Shown here one piece after another: positions 20,848-29,828 of a stretch of DNA of 32,999 bases; the stretch's first letter is position 1; each line of letters opens with the position of its first letter. A program made the translations under genes and the position numbers. Under the pieces are notes generated by a model, which had not been told where the DNA came from, did no database searches, and saw only the letters and a program-made list of their open reading frames with translations. Source of the stretch: Folioceros fuciformis (Eukaryota; Anthocerotophyta; Anthocerotopsida; Anthocerotales); assembly GCA_049999805.1 (NCBI GenBank), contig JBNGIO010005789.1, positions 41,443 to 74,441 of the forward strand, in the 5' to 3' direction.

Positions 20848-20943
20848 GGCCGTCCCAGCTGGACAAAAATCGGAGAAGATGCAGCCTAGGCTGTCGCTTT
20901 ATATACCTACCTGCTCCTATCGTCGGGCATCACGAAGGTGGAG
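20848..20943. promoter_or_regulatory. 96-bp bidirectional promoter between CAF-like and PPTase genes
   Basis: Only 96 bases lie between the two divergent ATGs. They contain TTTATATAC (about 20898-20906), a TATA-like word that is nearly palindromic and could serve either direction, and a perfect 10-bp palindrome AGCCTAGGCT near 20882. Both 5' leaders must be very short or overlap. Confidence 0.7.
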
Positions 20944-22191
20944 ATGGAAGCGGGTGTGCAGAGGTGGGCCTTCAACACGTCACTGTGGCATCCGTCTCCG
21001 GAGGAATTCAACCTCTGCCTATCCATGCTCCCGCCATCCCAGCAGCAGGACGTGACTCGGTAAGGACGCCATCCATTCCGGGCCAGGAGAATTCTAGCAG
21101 CCATGTCGATACGGCATGGACGCTCCTGGTTTTGACCCTAGCATCCTGCTGCTGCAGGTTTGTCATGATGCAGGACCAGAAGCGGGCACTGGTGAGTCGA
21201 CTGCTGCAGCTCAAGGTGGTGCACTCCGTTCTGGGCATCCCGTACGAGGAAATCGTGATCCACCGAACCAAACAAGGGAAGCCATACCTGGTCTGGTCTG
21301 AACCCAGGCTTTGCCTTCCATGACTGCATTTCGCGATTAGAAGCCAAGGGACCTGGCGGGTAGATGGGTGGCCACAATGCAAGTGCCTCGCATGACGCAT
21401 GTTTGTCCTGGCCAGGCAAACGAAGTGGCCGAGCCTGCACTCCCCAACTTCAACTTCAACACATCCCACCATGGCGACTTCGTGGTGCTGGCCTCGGAGC
21501 CCTTATGTGCCGTGGGCGTGGACGTCATGGCCCACGACCCCACCACGACGGAGCCTCCATGGGAGTACCTGAAGGCCTTCCAGGCCTGCTTCACAGGACA
21601 CGAGTGGGAGCGCATCCTGAGAGCAGGTCCTGACTGGGGCCCTGTTATGGACCAATTTCTCAGGTGTGCTTGCCTTCAAGCGCCTGCCTGGGCTGCCTGG
21701 CAATCTCGCACCGTTGCTCGGACCTGACAGCCTTACAGATTCTGGTGCATGAAGGAGGCATACATCAAAGGTGTGGGCATCGGTCTGGGTTTCGAGCTCC
21801 AGAATGCAGAGTTCCGATACCAGGACGATGATCTGTGGGCAAACACAGCGCGCGTGTGGATCAAGGGACACGAGCAACGCGACTGGCGCTTCCATCTCCA
21901 CGACCTGGGCGCCAGGCACTGGGTGGGTTCAATCGGGTTCAAACTTGAGTTGCCAATCCTCATCCCCCCGCCCTCGCTGACAGTGAGCATGTTCCTTCAC
22001 AGGCCTGTGTTGCTCGAGGGCCACCTTGGGACTCGCTTGAGACGCGGCTCACAGAGTCGCACTTCCAGGATGATATGTACGCCAAGGCCCTCTGCCTTTC
22101 AGAGGAACACTTTCGCATGCTGTGCCTGCAGGATATCCTGCCTCCAAACTCGCTTCAAGTCCGAACAAAGAGCAGCCATCTCATCTGCTAA
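20944..22191 (+). CDS. 4'-phosphopantetheinyl transferase (Sfp/AASDHPPT type)
   Basis: Exons 20944-21059, 21158-21290, 21416-21663, 21739-21922 and 22003-22191 give 289 residues. The enzyme transfers the 4'-phosphopantetheine arm of CoA to a serine of carrier proteins such as acyl carrier protein. Conserved features are the N-terminal RWAFNTSLWHPSPEEF segment, EGKPYL-like QGKPYL, PNFNFNTSHHGDF, the Mg2+ motif GVD (D119) and WCMKEAYIKGVGIGLGFEL, with catalytic/metal residues E172 and K176. The length equals that of the animal AASDHPPT and plant homologues. The target could be mitochondrial or cytosolic carrier proteins. The second intron has a weak donor (CTG|GTCTGG); it was kept because it restores frame and joins KPYL to the downstream NFNF block. 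The ATG at 20944 lies 96 bp from the divergent CAF-like gene. Confidence 0.93.
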
Positions 22192-22636
22192 GAGGAAACG
22201 AGTGCGAGAATCAAGTCCGACAAAGAAGGGCCTCTAAACCATTGCAGGTGCATGGCCCCAGCGATGGTCGAACTTCCAGCTGCATCCACTCCTGTAGAAG
22301 ACGAGGATGCTTTCTCCTCCAACTTTTCTCAGCTTATTCCAGCCTAGATACGAACTACTTGTAGAGCATATGGCCTTTCCGGAATCGGGAACGGCACTTG
22401 GTCCATTTCGACGTTCACATGCCACCACAAAACAAAGCTTTGCACACGTACCGCCGAGGCTGGCTAATGGGGCTTTTTTATCTTTAATGGATCAAACTTG
22501 AGACATAGTAGGAGCCTGTGGCAGACGAGACGAGAAGGAGCGCCGAGGCGCAAGGCGAGGAGAGGCTGTGGAGCGTACTCTGGAGGCTTGGAGTGGTGGA
22601 GCTACCGTGTCCTTCACGCTCGCCACTCCTGCCACC
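22192..22636. other. Intergenic between PPTase and MEMO1
   Basis: These 445 bp hold the PPTase 3' UTR and the MEMO1 promoter and leader. Frames are short and unrecognised. There is a T-rich stretch at 22470-22490 and no clear TATA box. Confidence 0.5.
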
Positions 22637-24402
22637 ATGACGCACCGCGAGGCCTCCCATGCCGGCTCCTGGTACTCCGACAACGGTATGGTGTGGTGTG
22701 CGCTGGGATCGTGTCTGCTCTCCTGCGTCCTTACCGACTGCTGGTTTGATTCGCTCGCACTTGGTGCAATTTCGCAGCAAGAGAGCTGGCGGAGGAGATC
22801 GACATGTGGCTGACGGCCTCGGCTCTCCCTAAATTGGCCAATGCCCGGGCCGTGATTGCGCCGTGAGGCCAGCTTGCTCTTCTTGAATGTTTGGTTCTGC
22901 TGCTGGTGTGCCAGGAATTAGGTCTCACGGGAGGCATGTGAGATGCGATGCGATGATGCGTCGTTCGTGGTGATGCAGTCACGCTGGATACCGGTATTCC
23001 GGGCGCTGTGCTGCTTTTGCGTTTGCCAACATCGAGCCTCGGGGAATGTGAGAAATTGTGCTGGAGCTTCTGGTTTGTTTGTCTGTTTTGAGGAAGCGAT
23101 TTTGTAGTTGTTGTGGTTGGTTGCCTGGTTGGGTGGATGTGATGTGATGTGATGTGATGTGATGCCGGGTTTGTGTGGGATGCTGAAGTGGCGGCTGTTG
23201 CGTGGGTTGCGACAAGATCGCGTGTGTTCCTGCTTGGGCCGTCGCATCACTACTTCACTCGGAAATGTGCTCTGTCGAGGGCATCGGTGTACAAGACGCC
23301 CCTGGGTGACCTCCACATAGATCAAGAAGGTAATTTGGCGTTGGGAGGGCTGAGTTGTGGGACTCTGGTTCTCTAACTTCGGTGGCTGCGCTGTGTCATT
23401 TACTGTTGTCGTTGTATTTCTTGTGGTAAGGCAGTTTATCGAGAGCTCAAAGCTACCGGTAAGTTCGAAGATATGGATCTTACCGTGGATGAGGCAGAGC
23501 ACAGTATGGAAATGCACCTGCCGTACTTGGCTAGAATCTTCCAGGGGTATGTCTCTCCTCCCTCGTACCAAAACCTGCGTTGTCTTATCTTTTTCAGTCT
23601 TGAGAGAGCAGCCCAGGTTGAGCTTGTTCCCTTTGCTTACAATAAAATCTTGACTGCGGGTGTTTTACAGGTGCCCAGTGAAGATTGTTCCGATTTTAGT
23701 GGGCGCACTCACTTCTGAGAGCGAGGCAGCATATGGGAGACTTCTAGCTAAATATCTTGATAATCCTGTTAACTTCTTTTCCGTGTCATCGGACTTTTGC
23801 CACTGGGGAACAAGGTGATGCACTTTCTGGTGTCTGAGACGTCTTGTCTTTGAAACACTTTTGAAACATCGAAGGGCTTCACACAGTGAGGGTGACATGA
23901 AGCACGGGCCTTATTGGGTGCAGGTTCAATTACACCTACTATGAAAAGAAGCGGGGTCCAATTTTCAAATCCATAGAGGCTTTGGATCAGAGTGGCATGG
24001 ATATCATAGAGGGAGGCAATCCTGATGCCTTCAAGGAGTACCTGAATGAGTATGACAATACAATATGTGGCCGTCACCCTATTGGAGTATTCCTGCACGT
24101 ACACCCTCTGGCTTTTACCCGCGTGTCCCCTTGAGAGCATTTTGCGGACAAACTTCTGTGATGGCGACTGTTGTCAGAAGCAGCTCTATCTACTCACCTC
24201 TCGCCTTCCTAGATGCCCTGTCTGTCCTGAAGTTCCTCTGGCAATGTTTCACTGCAACGTTGTGTATGTTTTGCAGATGGCAAAGTGCTGTGTTACGAAG
24301 ATTCGTATCAAGTTTTTGCAGTATGAGCAGTCAAGCCACTGCAAGAGCATGCGGGACAGTAGCGTCAGCTATGCTTCAGCTGTGGCAACGGTTGAAGCTT
24401 AA
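22637..24402 (+). CDS. MEMO1: MEMO1 family protein
   Basis: Eight exons (22637-22685, 22778-22862, 22979-23047, 23217-23329, 23435-23546, 23671-23814, 23924-24098, 24277-24402) give 290 residues, about the family's usual length. The start is in an ideal context (GCCACCATGA). The protein follows the MEMO fold from REASHAGSWYSDN through APHAGYRYSG (H46), LLGPSHHYF (H78/H79), DEAEHSMEMHLPYL, VPILVGAL, FFSVSSDFCHWG, ICGRHPIGVFLH and LQYEQSSHC (C271) to DSSVSYASA. Those histidines and the cysteine correspond to the metal site of human MEMO1, a redox/copper-linked protein related to extradiol dioxygenases; its role in plants is poorly defined. No transit peptide is evident, so it is probably cytosolic. 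All junctions keep frame with GT-AG ends. Residue 67-68 (GI) at the exon 3/4 border is the least certain point. Confidence 0.95.
23134..23165. repeat. (GATGT)n microsatellite in MEMO1 intron 3
   Basis: About five perfect GATGT units lie within the 169-bp third intron. On the minus strand they create a spurious open frame rich in HITS. Confidence 0.95.
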
Positions 24403-24778
24403 TCTTGTGCTACATCGTCAGAGGTACCTTTATTCCTTTGTGGGGTCGTCGGTCGAGTCATTGTCTGGTGAGATGGTAGGAATGAACTCACTTCATAAGC
24501 TTAGTGAGGGCACAATTCGGAGCTCAGATCCGCATTAACCTGGGTAGTGAGCACACCGATGGGTCGATTTATTCATGTACAGATTATCTGTCCAGCTTTG
24601 CCGGCCATGGATAATATTCTAGAGAAGTTTCCTTGTATTCATAGTAATAATAGGGAGACGAACATTGTCTATCCAAATCAAATGTAAAAACGTTCAATTC
24701 ACCTAGTTCCCTGCACTAAATACCTTCTCATTCACTGAAAGTCGGGATAGCGACACTTTCTGATGTCTTCTCTTCACA
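24403..24778. other. Convergent intergenic region, MEMO1 and FAD monooxygenase
   Basis: These 376 bp hold the 3' UTRs of two converging genes and become AT-rich towards 24600-24740. I see no gene. Confidence 0.6.
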
Positions 24779-26263
24779 TCAACTTGGATTGGATGGTCGA
24801 AAAGAGTGCATGTTTCGTTGGATCAAAAGTTGTGAACATGTTTCCTCATCGGCATACAGCCAAGGGAATGAGCCTTGCGTTGCACTTAGGAGTCCTTGTT
24901 TCAGTTGTCCCAAATGCCTAGAAAACAGGACCTGCTGAGCAGTGACATCAACACGGGCTTCGTCATACTCCTTCAGTGCCTCATCAACCTGGGAAGGCCC
25001 CCGCTGCTTCAAAGACCTGCCCAGAGCAAATGCATCCAGGATGGACATGTTGGTACTCCGAACCCCGTGAGGAGAAGTTGGGTGTGCTGCCTCTCCGACA
25101 AGAACCACCCGATCCCTCACAAATTGCTTTAGCGGCTCTCTGTCGAAGATGGCATTCACAAATGGCGCAGCTGTGCTTTGCATCACCGCAGCCAGCTCTG
25201 GCAGCCATGTCCTCTTGGCCTCTTCGTGCATCTTGCTGATCTGTTCTTCATCCGCCTTGGCTGTCATGGACTTTCCCTGGCCAATAACCAGAGGTTCAGC
25301 ACTGAACTCACGTGCTTACTATAATCCAGGACGGACAGGTACAAACCTTCAACTCAGGTTGTGGCTGGTTCACATACCACAGCCAGTTCAGCCTCTGATC
25401 CGGAAGCATGTACAGAACAGAATGTGTGCCGGGAGCAAGCTCGAAGTAGAGACAGCGTCCGAGATCAGGATACACTTCTCTGATTGAAGCGACCACTTGT
25501 GCAACCTCCGTTCCGGAGCAGTCCAGGACACCCCTCCAGGCAGAATACCCCCGATAAAGACGCTCATCTTGGTGTGCACACACGATTCAGCTAGACCATC
25601 CACGAGATCTCTGCTTTCAGAAATCGATCAACGAACTGCATGTACCCTTAGGAAGAAAATGCTGTCGCGTGTGAGACATAGAACCGTCGGCTGCCACCAG
25701 CAAGTCACACTCGTACTTTCGGAGGTTCCCGCCATTGCCTTCCATCATCACATCCACAGAAATGTCGTTAGAATTGAGGTTAGAAAACGAGACAACCTCG
25801 TGACCATATCGCACTGAGCCCGTCGGCAGAGCCTCCAGAAGCATGCGATGCAGATCGCTCCAGTGCAAGGCCCGGTGGTGGAAGCTTTCATCTTTGGCGA
25901 CCAGACGCACCTCTTTGGTTACCGTGTGGATCGCCCGGTTCTACGACAGAGGGTAGCGAGACTCAGCTGCAGGATAATGCGGAATGGACACAGAAACACG
26001 TGATCGGGGCAACATATAGTGACCTGTTCAGAATCCAGGGGTAGGGATTGAGCAGACAGGACATCCTGGAGGCCCCAATCACCGAGAGCTGCACATGCGT
26101 CCGGGTCCAAGGCCAGTCCAGCTCCGGCTGCAGTCACAGCTGCTCCAGCTCTCTCAAGCACAACAACAGAACAGAATCCTGTTTGGAGCAAGGCGTGGGC
26201 GCAGCTCAGCCCCGCAATGCTGCCACCAACCACAACCACTCGCAACTCCTGTTTGTGCACCAT
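24779..26263 (-). CDS. FAD-dependent monooxygenase (PHBH/UbiH-like group)
   Basis: Exons, in order of translation, are 26024-26263, 25646-25940, 25347-25567 and 24779-25276, giving 417 residues. It belongs to the flavoprotein aromatic/zeaxanthin-epoxidase-like hydroxylases. The N terminus carries the FAD Rossmann motif (VVVVGGSIAGLSCAHAL, residues 9-25). HWSDLHRMLLEALP and CDLLVAADGSMSHTR (the DG motif) lie in exon 2. RGYSAWRGVLD follows in exon 3, and RVVLVGEAAHPTSPHG (residues 306-322) in exon 4 is the second FAD-binding site. The usual GD of that last motif is GE here (E314), a conservative change. The plant family has many members of unknown substrate, so I do not assign one. No transit peptide or membrane anchor is obvious. 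It lies tail to tail with MEMO1 and in the same orientation as the hemoglobin gene. Confidence 0.92.
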
Positions 26264-26336
26264 CTCGTCTCAGTCCAAAATCCACAGCCCACACGCAGCT
26301 GAGCTCCGCAATGCTACCAGCTACCACAAGCACTCA
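26201..26336 (-). repeat. 95-bp-offset duplication of the FAD-motif coding segment
   Basis: Bases 26201-26241, which encode the Rossmann motif region in exon 1, are repeated with about 80% identity at 26296-26336, outside the gene. Read on the minus strand the outer copy gives VLVVAGSIAELSCV against VVVVGGSIAGLSCA in the gene. It lacks a start codon in frame and is upstream of the ATG, so it is a decayed partial duplicate in the promoter or leader. Confidence 0.8.
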
Positions 26337-26647
26337 CGTCCGCTGTCTCCGCACTATCTGTTTTCAATGTAGATTCCGCATTGTTGAAGGTAGAGGGAAA
26401 GTACCATCCTTGGAGTCTGGAACGTCGAGCAGAACTAGATTATTCCTCACTGTGCGTTAAACACTAGGCGATTCCGCCATACAGGGTTTTCAGGTCTCTA
26501 AAGTAGTGACGTGACAGTATCCCACCCTCAATTGAAGCAACAACCGATCCTCAATTGCTGCAACAGGCTAGGAGATGAGCATGCTTCCTAAAAAACACGC
26601 CTCAAGAGTTAGGTTAGATTTGGCTCTCATGTCGGATAAAACGTCCC
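26264..26647. other. Intergenic between FAD monooxygenase and hemoglobin
   Basis: These 384 bp hold the FAD gene promoter and the hemoglobin 3' UTR. The only notable content is the duplicated FAD-motif segment at 26296-26336. Confidence 0.6.
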
Positions 26648-27461
26648 CTATCTCTGCTGCCGCCTGCTCATCAGCTCCTTGCCCGCTACCAGGAAAAACG
26701 CAGTATGCCTGCCACGAGCACCGGGTGAGTGGAAGAGGCAAGGAAACGGGATTCCAGCCCGGCGGGAGCTGGTACTTGCGTGGGATAACGAAACGGACCT
26801 GAAGAAATTACGCATGCGCGTTTTAGAATCAGCATCTATCTCATTCACGCTGTCCAGAGCTGCGTCCATGTGCTGCAGCCATCGGTGAGCAGCCTGTTCC
26901 GTGACAGCATAGGGGCCGTGTCTCCCAATTAGCGCCGGGTGACCTAAAGCCATACCCCAGACAAGCATCAGCCAAGGACAGGGTTTAGGGTTTACCCACA
27001 AAAAAGACTTTCTCCCTTCAGCTCCAAGCCTTCAACAAAGGGGGAAGAACTGCAAGCACCAGTCTCGAGAGTGGATGGGGTTACCTTTCCTTCGCGAGTA
27101 CAGAGGGGGACCTCCCATTCTCTGGATAAAGAACTCGTACTGATTCTGGATGGCATCACCTTTTTTGGAATTTGCGAAGATGGATCGAAACGCCTCATCC
27201 TCGTCAGCGTATACCCTGTGCAACCGACAAGCCGTAGGCAAGCCTTACAAAGTGAGCCTGCGACATGGTGCCAGCTCCAGAGCATCCGTGAGAAGCCGCC
27301 CCAGCAGCACAAACATACCTGTCGTAGAAGTTGGTGGAGAGCTTCACAAACGTTTCATGTCCCAGCTTGTCGTAGAGGCTGGGACTGACTTCGTCAATCC
27401 CGAATGCATCTTCCTGCTTCACCCCGCTCCTAATGGAAGCCTGCTCCTGGAGGCTCTGCAT
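26648..27461 (-). CDS. GLB3: Truncated (2-on-2) plant hemoglobin
   Basis: Exons, in order of translation, are 27319-27461, 27085-27215, 26799-26943 and 26648-26708, giving 159 residues. This is the plant TrHb2/phytoglobin-3 class. Typical features are the N-terminal extension [31 protein letters not shown] (TyrB10 = Y46), [15 protein letters not shown], the proximal His F8 in GRHGPY (H100), Trp G8 (W113) and [17 protein letters not shown]. The family binds O2 and NO at a heme. Its in-plant role is unsettled (NO handling and development have been proposed). Length is slightly short of the Arabidopsis protein because the C-terminal tail is brief. Intron 2 (26944-27084) carries a plant telomere-like motif at about 26981-26996. 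Confidence 0.95.
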
Positions 27462-28321
27462 TGCGGAAACACACTAGGCCAACCTCACCTGGCGACTCTT
27501 CTAACGACGAACCTTGAAAAGGCTTCTGAAGGCAATCAAAGCCCTGGAGGCCGCACCAGAATGCTCGCGAAGCTCTCCAAACGAGCCTACTCGTCTGCGT
27601 ACCCAAAAAGGCACACATATTCATTCGAGCTTCCATGCCACTACCTAAGTACAGTACATAGCAGGTTCTCAAAATAAAACGCCTGCTGCTTGTGACTTCA
27701 CTCTTCGTGCGTTTTGGACCGCTCTCACCTACACAGTACTGAACTTGGTTGGGAAACTAAGGTTCTCCCGATAATCCCAGAACGACGGAGCAATTAAAAT
27801 TGAGTAGTTTCTAAGGTACAAAACGGCTTGTTAGTAAGTGTTTGTATCAGCAAAGTATTTTTAGTTATTTATTATTAACATAATGTGGAATAACAAAAGA
27901 CCTACCACCAACTGTCCCGGCCCGATAAGCCACTTGACCAGCGCTTGTTGCTATTCTTAGAACTGCGTAGGCCAATGCTTTTTCAAAGCAAAGGCATTTG
28001 ATGATAGGGAATCATCAAAGTTAGGTATTATTTGACCACTAATGACAACACATTAGATGTGATTGACCTAGTCCTTAGATTAGACTATCAATAGCACTTA
28101 TAGTTATGGAATAGCTGAAGTGTGGAATAACTAACAAAGGTAGGCTTTACTCTAGTTGAAAGCCATGTCGGTGCAAGATGTGCATCCAAAAGCTTGAACT
28201 TGTGTAGATTTATTTCCAAAGCATACTTGGACTAGAGAGAGTTGATATAGTGATTAAACTTGCCTATCTCAATGGACTTGCACTCTAAGAAAGAATTCCA
28301 AAGCTTCTAAATCTACCATCT
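27462..28321. other. AT-rich intergenic region
   Basis: No gene is recognised. After about 27700 the base composition shifts to AT-rich, matching the transposon-derived stretch that follows. Frames before that point are short and unrecognised. Confidence 0.5.
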
Positions 28322-28585
28322 TCAACTAGTGATAAACATTCCCTTTATGTTCACAAGTAGTTTTCTTGGGTCATTCGTGAACAAGATGCAACCATCAATG
28401 AACAAGACTAGGAGGAGAAAGTGTCTCTTTGTGTGTTTGTGAAAACGTTTTGAAATACGAGGCTGTTGATCGATGGATGAAAGCCTATTGGTGCTTGTTT
28501 GAGGCCATATGAGCCCTTGAGCAACTTGCAGACTTAGGAAGGGCTTCCGTCTCAATCTCCAAAGCTCAATACACTCTTTCTGCAA
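28322..28585 (-). pseudogene. Decayed Ty1/copia-type reverse transcriptase fragment
   Basis: The minus strand reads as the middle of a copia reverse transcriptase: a diverged counterpart of the LYGLKQAPR-W segment is followed by HTKRHFLLLVLFIDGCILFTND. The catalytic YVDD-type box is FIDG here, so the second aspartate is lost, and the frame ends in stops on both sides. The surrounding AT-rich DNA (about 27.8-28.8 kb) probably belongs to the same dead element, but I find no LTRs or integrase. Confidence 0.6.
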
Positions 28586-29828
28586 GAATCCTTTCCAAGT
28601 TCCAAAGGCTTAAAGAGACAACAATATCAACCCATTGTATCATATCCTTCCCACGCTTCCAGCATCTTTCCAAAGAAATGACAAGTACATCACGTCAGCC
28701 TTCAACTTATGAAAGACGCCCCTCTCCAATCACATTTGGTGCAATAATATCGTAACCCAAATAAAAAAGTCTTAAATTCAAAGACCGGCCAGCACGGTCC
28801 ACCGTTACCAGGTCTGCATCAGACTGTCAACAAAATGCTCTCTGATGAGCTATGATCGAGTCTCCTCCACGAGGCTGTCCTGTCCGCGCGAAAAGGCTAG
28901 GAAAGGGAAAGCGTGGCGATGCCAGAGGCTACAATTAATGCCAATGTGTGCCCTCATGGGACACGTGTCAGACGTGTGACCTCAGAGGAAGATGCCGTGC
29001 CACCTGCATATTCGCCCAAGTACCGCCTCCGGATTTTGAACAATGCAGGCATAATACCACCTGCTGCAGCGGCTCCTTCGGGGCTGCGCGAATCGTGGAA
29101 CTGTAGTGTGTGGATCCAATCTGTGCCGAGCTCTCCCGCGTGGTGGGTTGTGGACTCGGCCTCCGCAGCCGGTTTGGATTGGCGTGCTTGTGGCGTGGCG
29201 TGGCTTGGTGGGCTTAGTGGGCATTGTCAAGAAGGTGCGGAGGAGTTCTGCGTCACGGAATTGGCCATGTGTAGAGAGGGCGTGGCTTGCGTGAGCGCTT
29301 CGCTTCTGGTGTCAGCTTCGTGCGCGTGCCCTGTCTGAGACCCTGTCCACGCCGGTTTGGACATTTCTGCATTATCTGCTCAGAGTTTTCGGAAGCCTAG
29401 GCTTTTGCTCGCGACGCTGAATTCTGGCGGGGGAGCTCGGATTGTCGTGTTGTGTGATTGATTCGAGAAGACCGCCAAGCGGCGGATTGTGGAGGGGCTG
29501 GAGGAGACGAGGAGGCGGTTTAGTAGTTGAATTGAGTCGCAGCACAGGTCGAGGAGGTTCTGCAGCCAGTGTGCTTGAGCTGGTGCTGGTGAATGTGCCC
29601 GTGGGGACGTTTAACGTGAGTGTGTGCTCTGGCAGTCTTGCGCGTCGGGTTAGGGTTTAGGACGCTGACTGTGCTTCGAGCCAGGAGGCGATTTTCTATG
29701 AATTCTCATGGCATGTGTTGTAGAGCCGAGCGCACATTGTAGCGGAGTTTTTGTTCCGGGCAGGGTTCGGGGCAACGAATTGTGGCTGGATTGGTTGCCC
29801 TCGTGCGGGCTTCTCACTACAGTTATTC
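28586..29828. other. Transposon flank and 5' region of the metallophosphoesterase gene
   Basis: From 28586 to about 28780 the DNA is still AT-rich and may be decayed retroelement. From about 28850 the composition becomes GC-richer, as near other genes. Frames in 28910-29340 are low-complexity and unrecognised. The last few hundred bases should contain the promoter and leader of the gene starting at 29829, perhaps with a leader intron. Confidence 0.45.
29650..29658 (-). promoter_or_regulatory. Telo-box upstream of metallophosphoesterase gene
   Basis: The complement of TTAGGGTTT, within GGGTTAGGGTTTAGG, lies about 170 bp before the ATG. Telo-boxes occur near the 5' ends of many plant housekeeping genes. 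Confidence 0.45.

Noticed and set aside
22918-23571. Minus-strand frame of 217 codons across MEMO1
   Set aside because: It runs antisense through introns and exons of MEMO1 and owes part of its length to the GATGT microsatellite.
27150-27677. Plus-strand frame of 175 codons overlapping the hemoglobin gene
   Set aside because: It is antisense to hemoglobin exons 1 and 2 and has no recognisable product.
28913-29338. Plus-strand frame of 141 codons
   Set aside because: Low-complexity composition and a minus-strand frame is open over the same bases; no family recognised.
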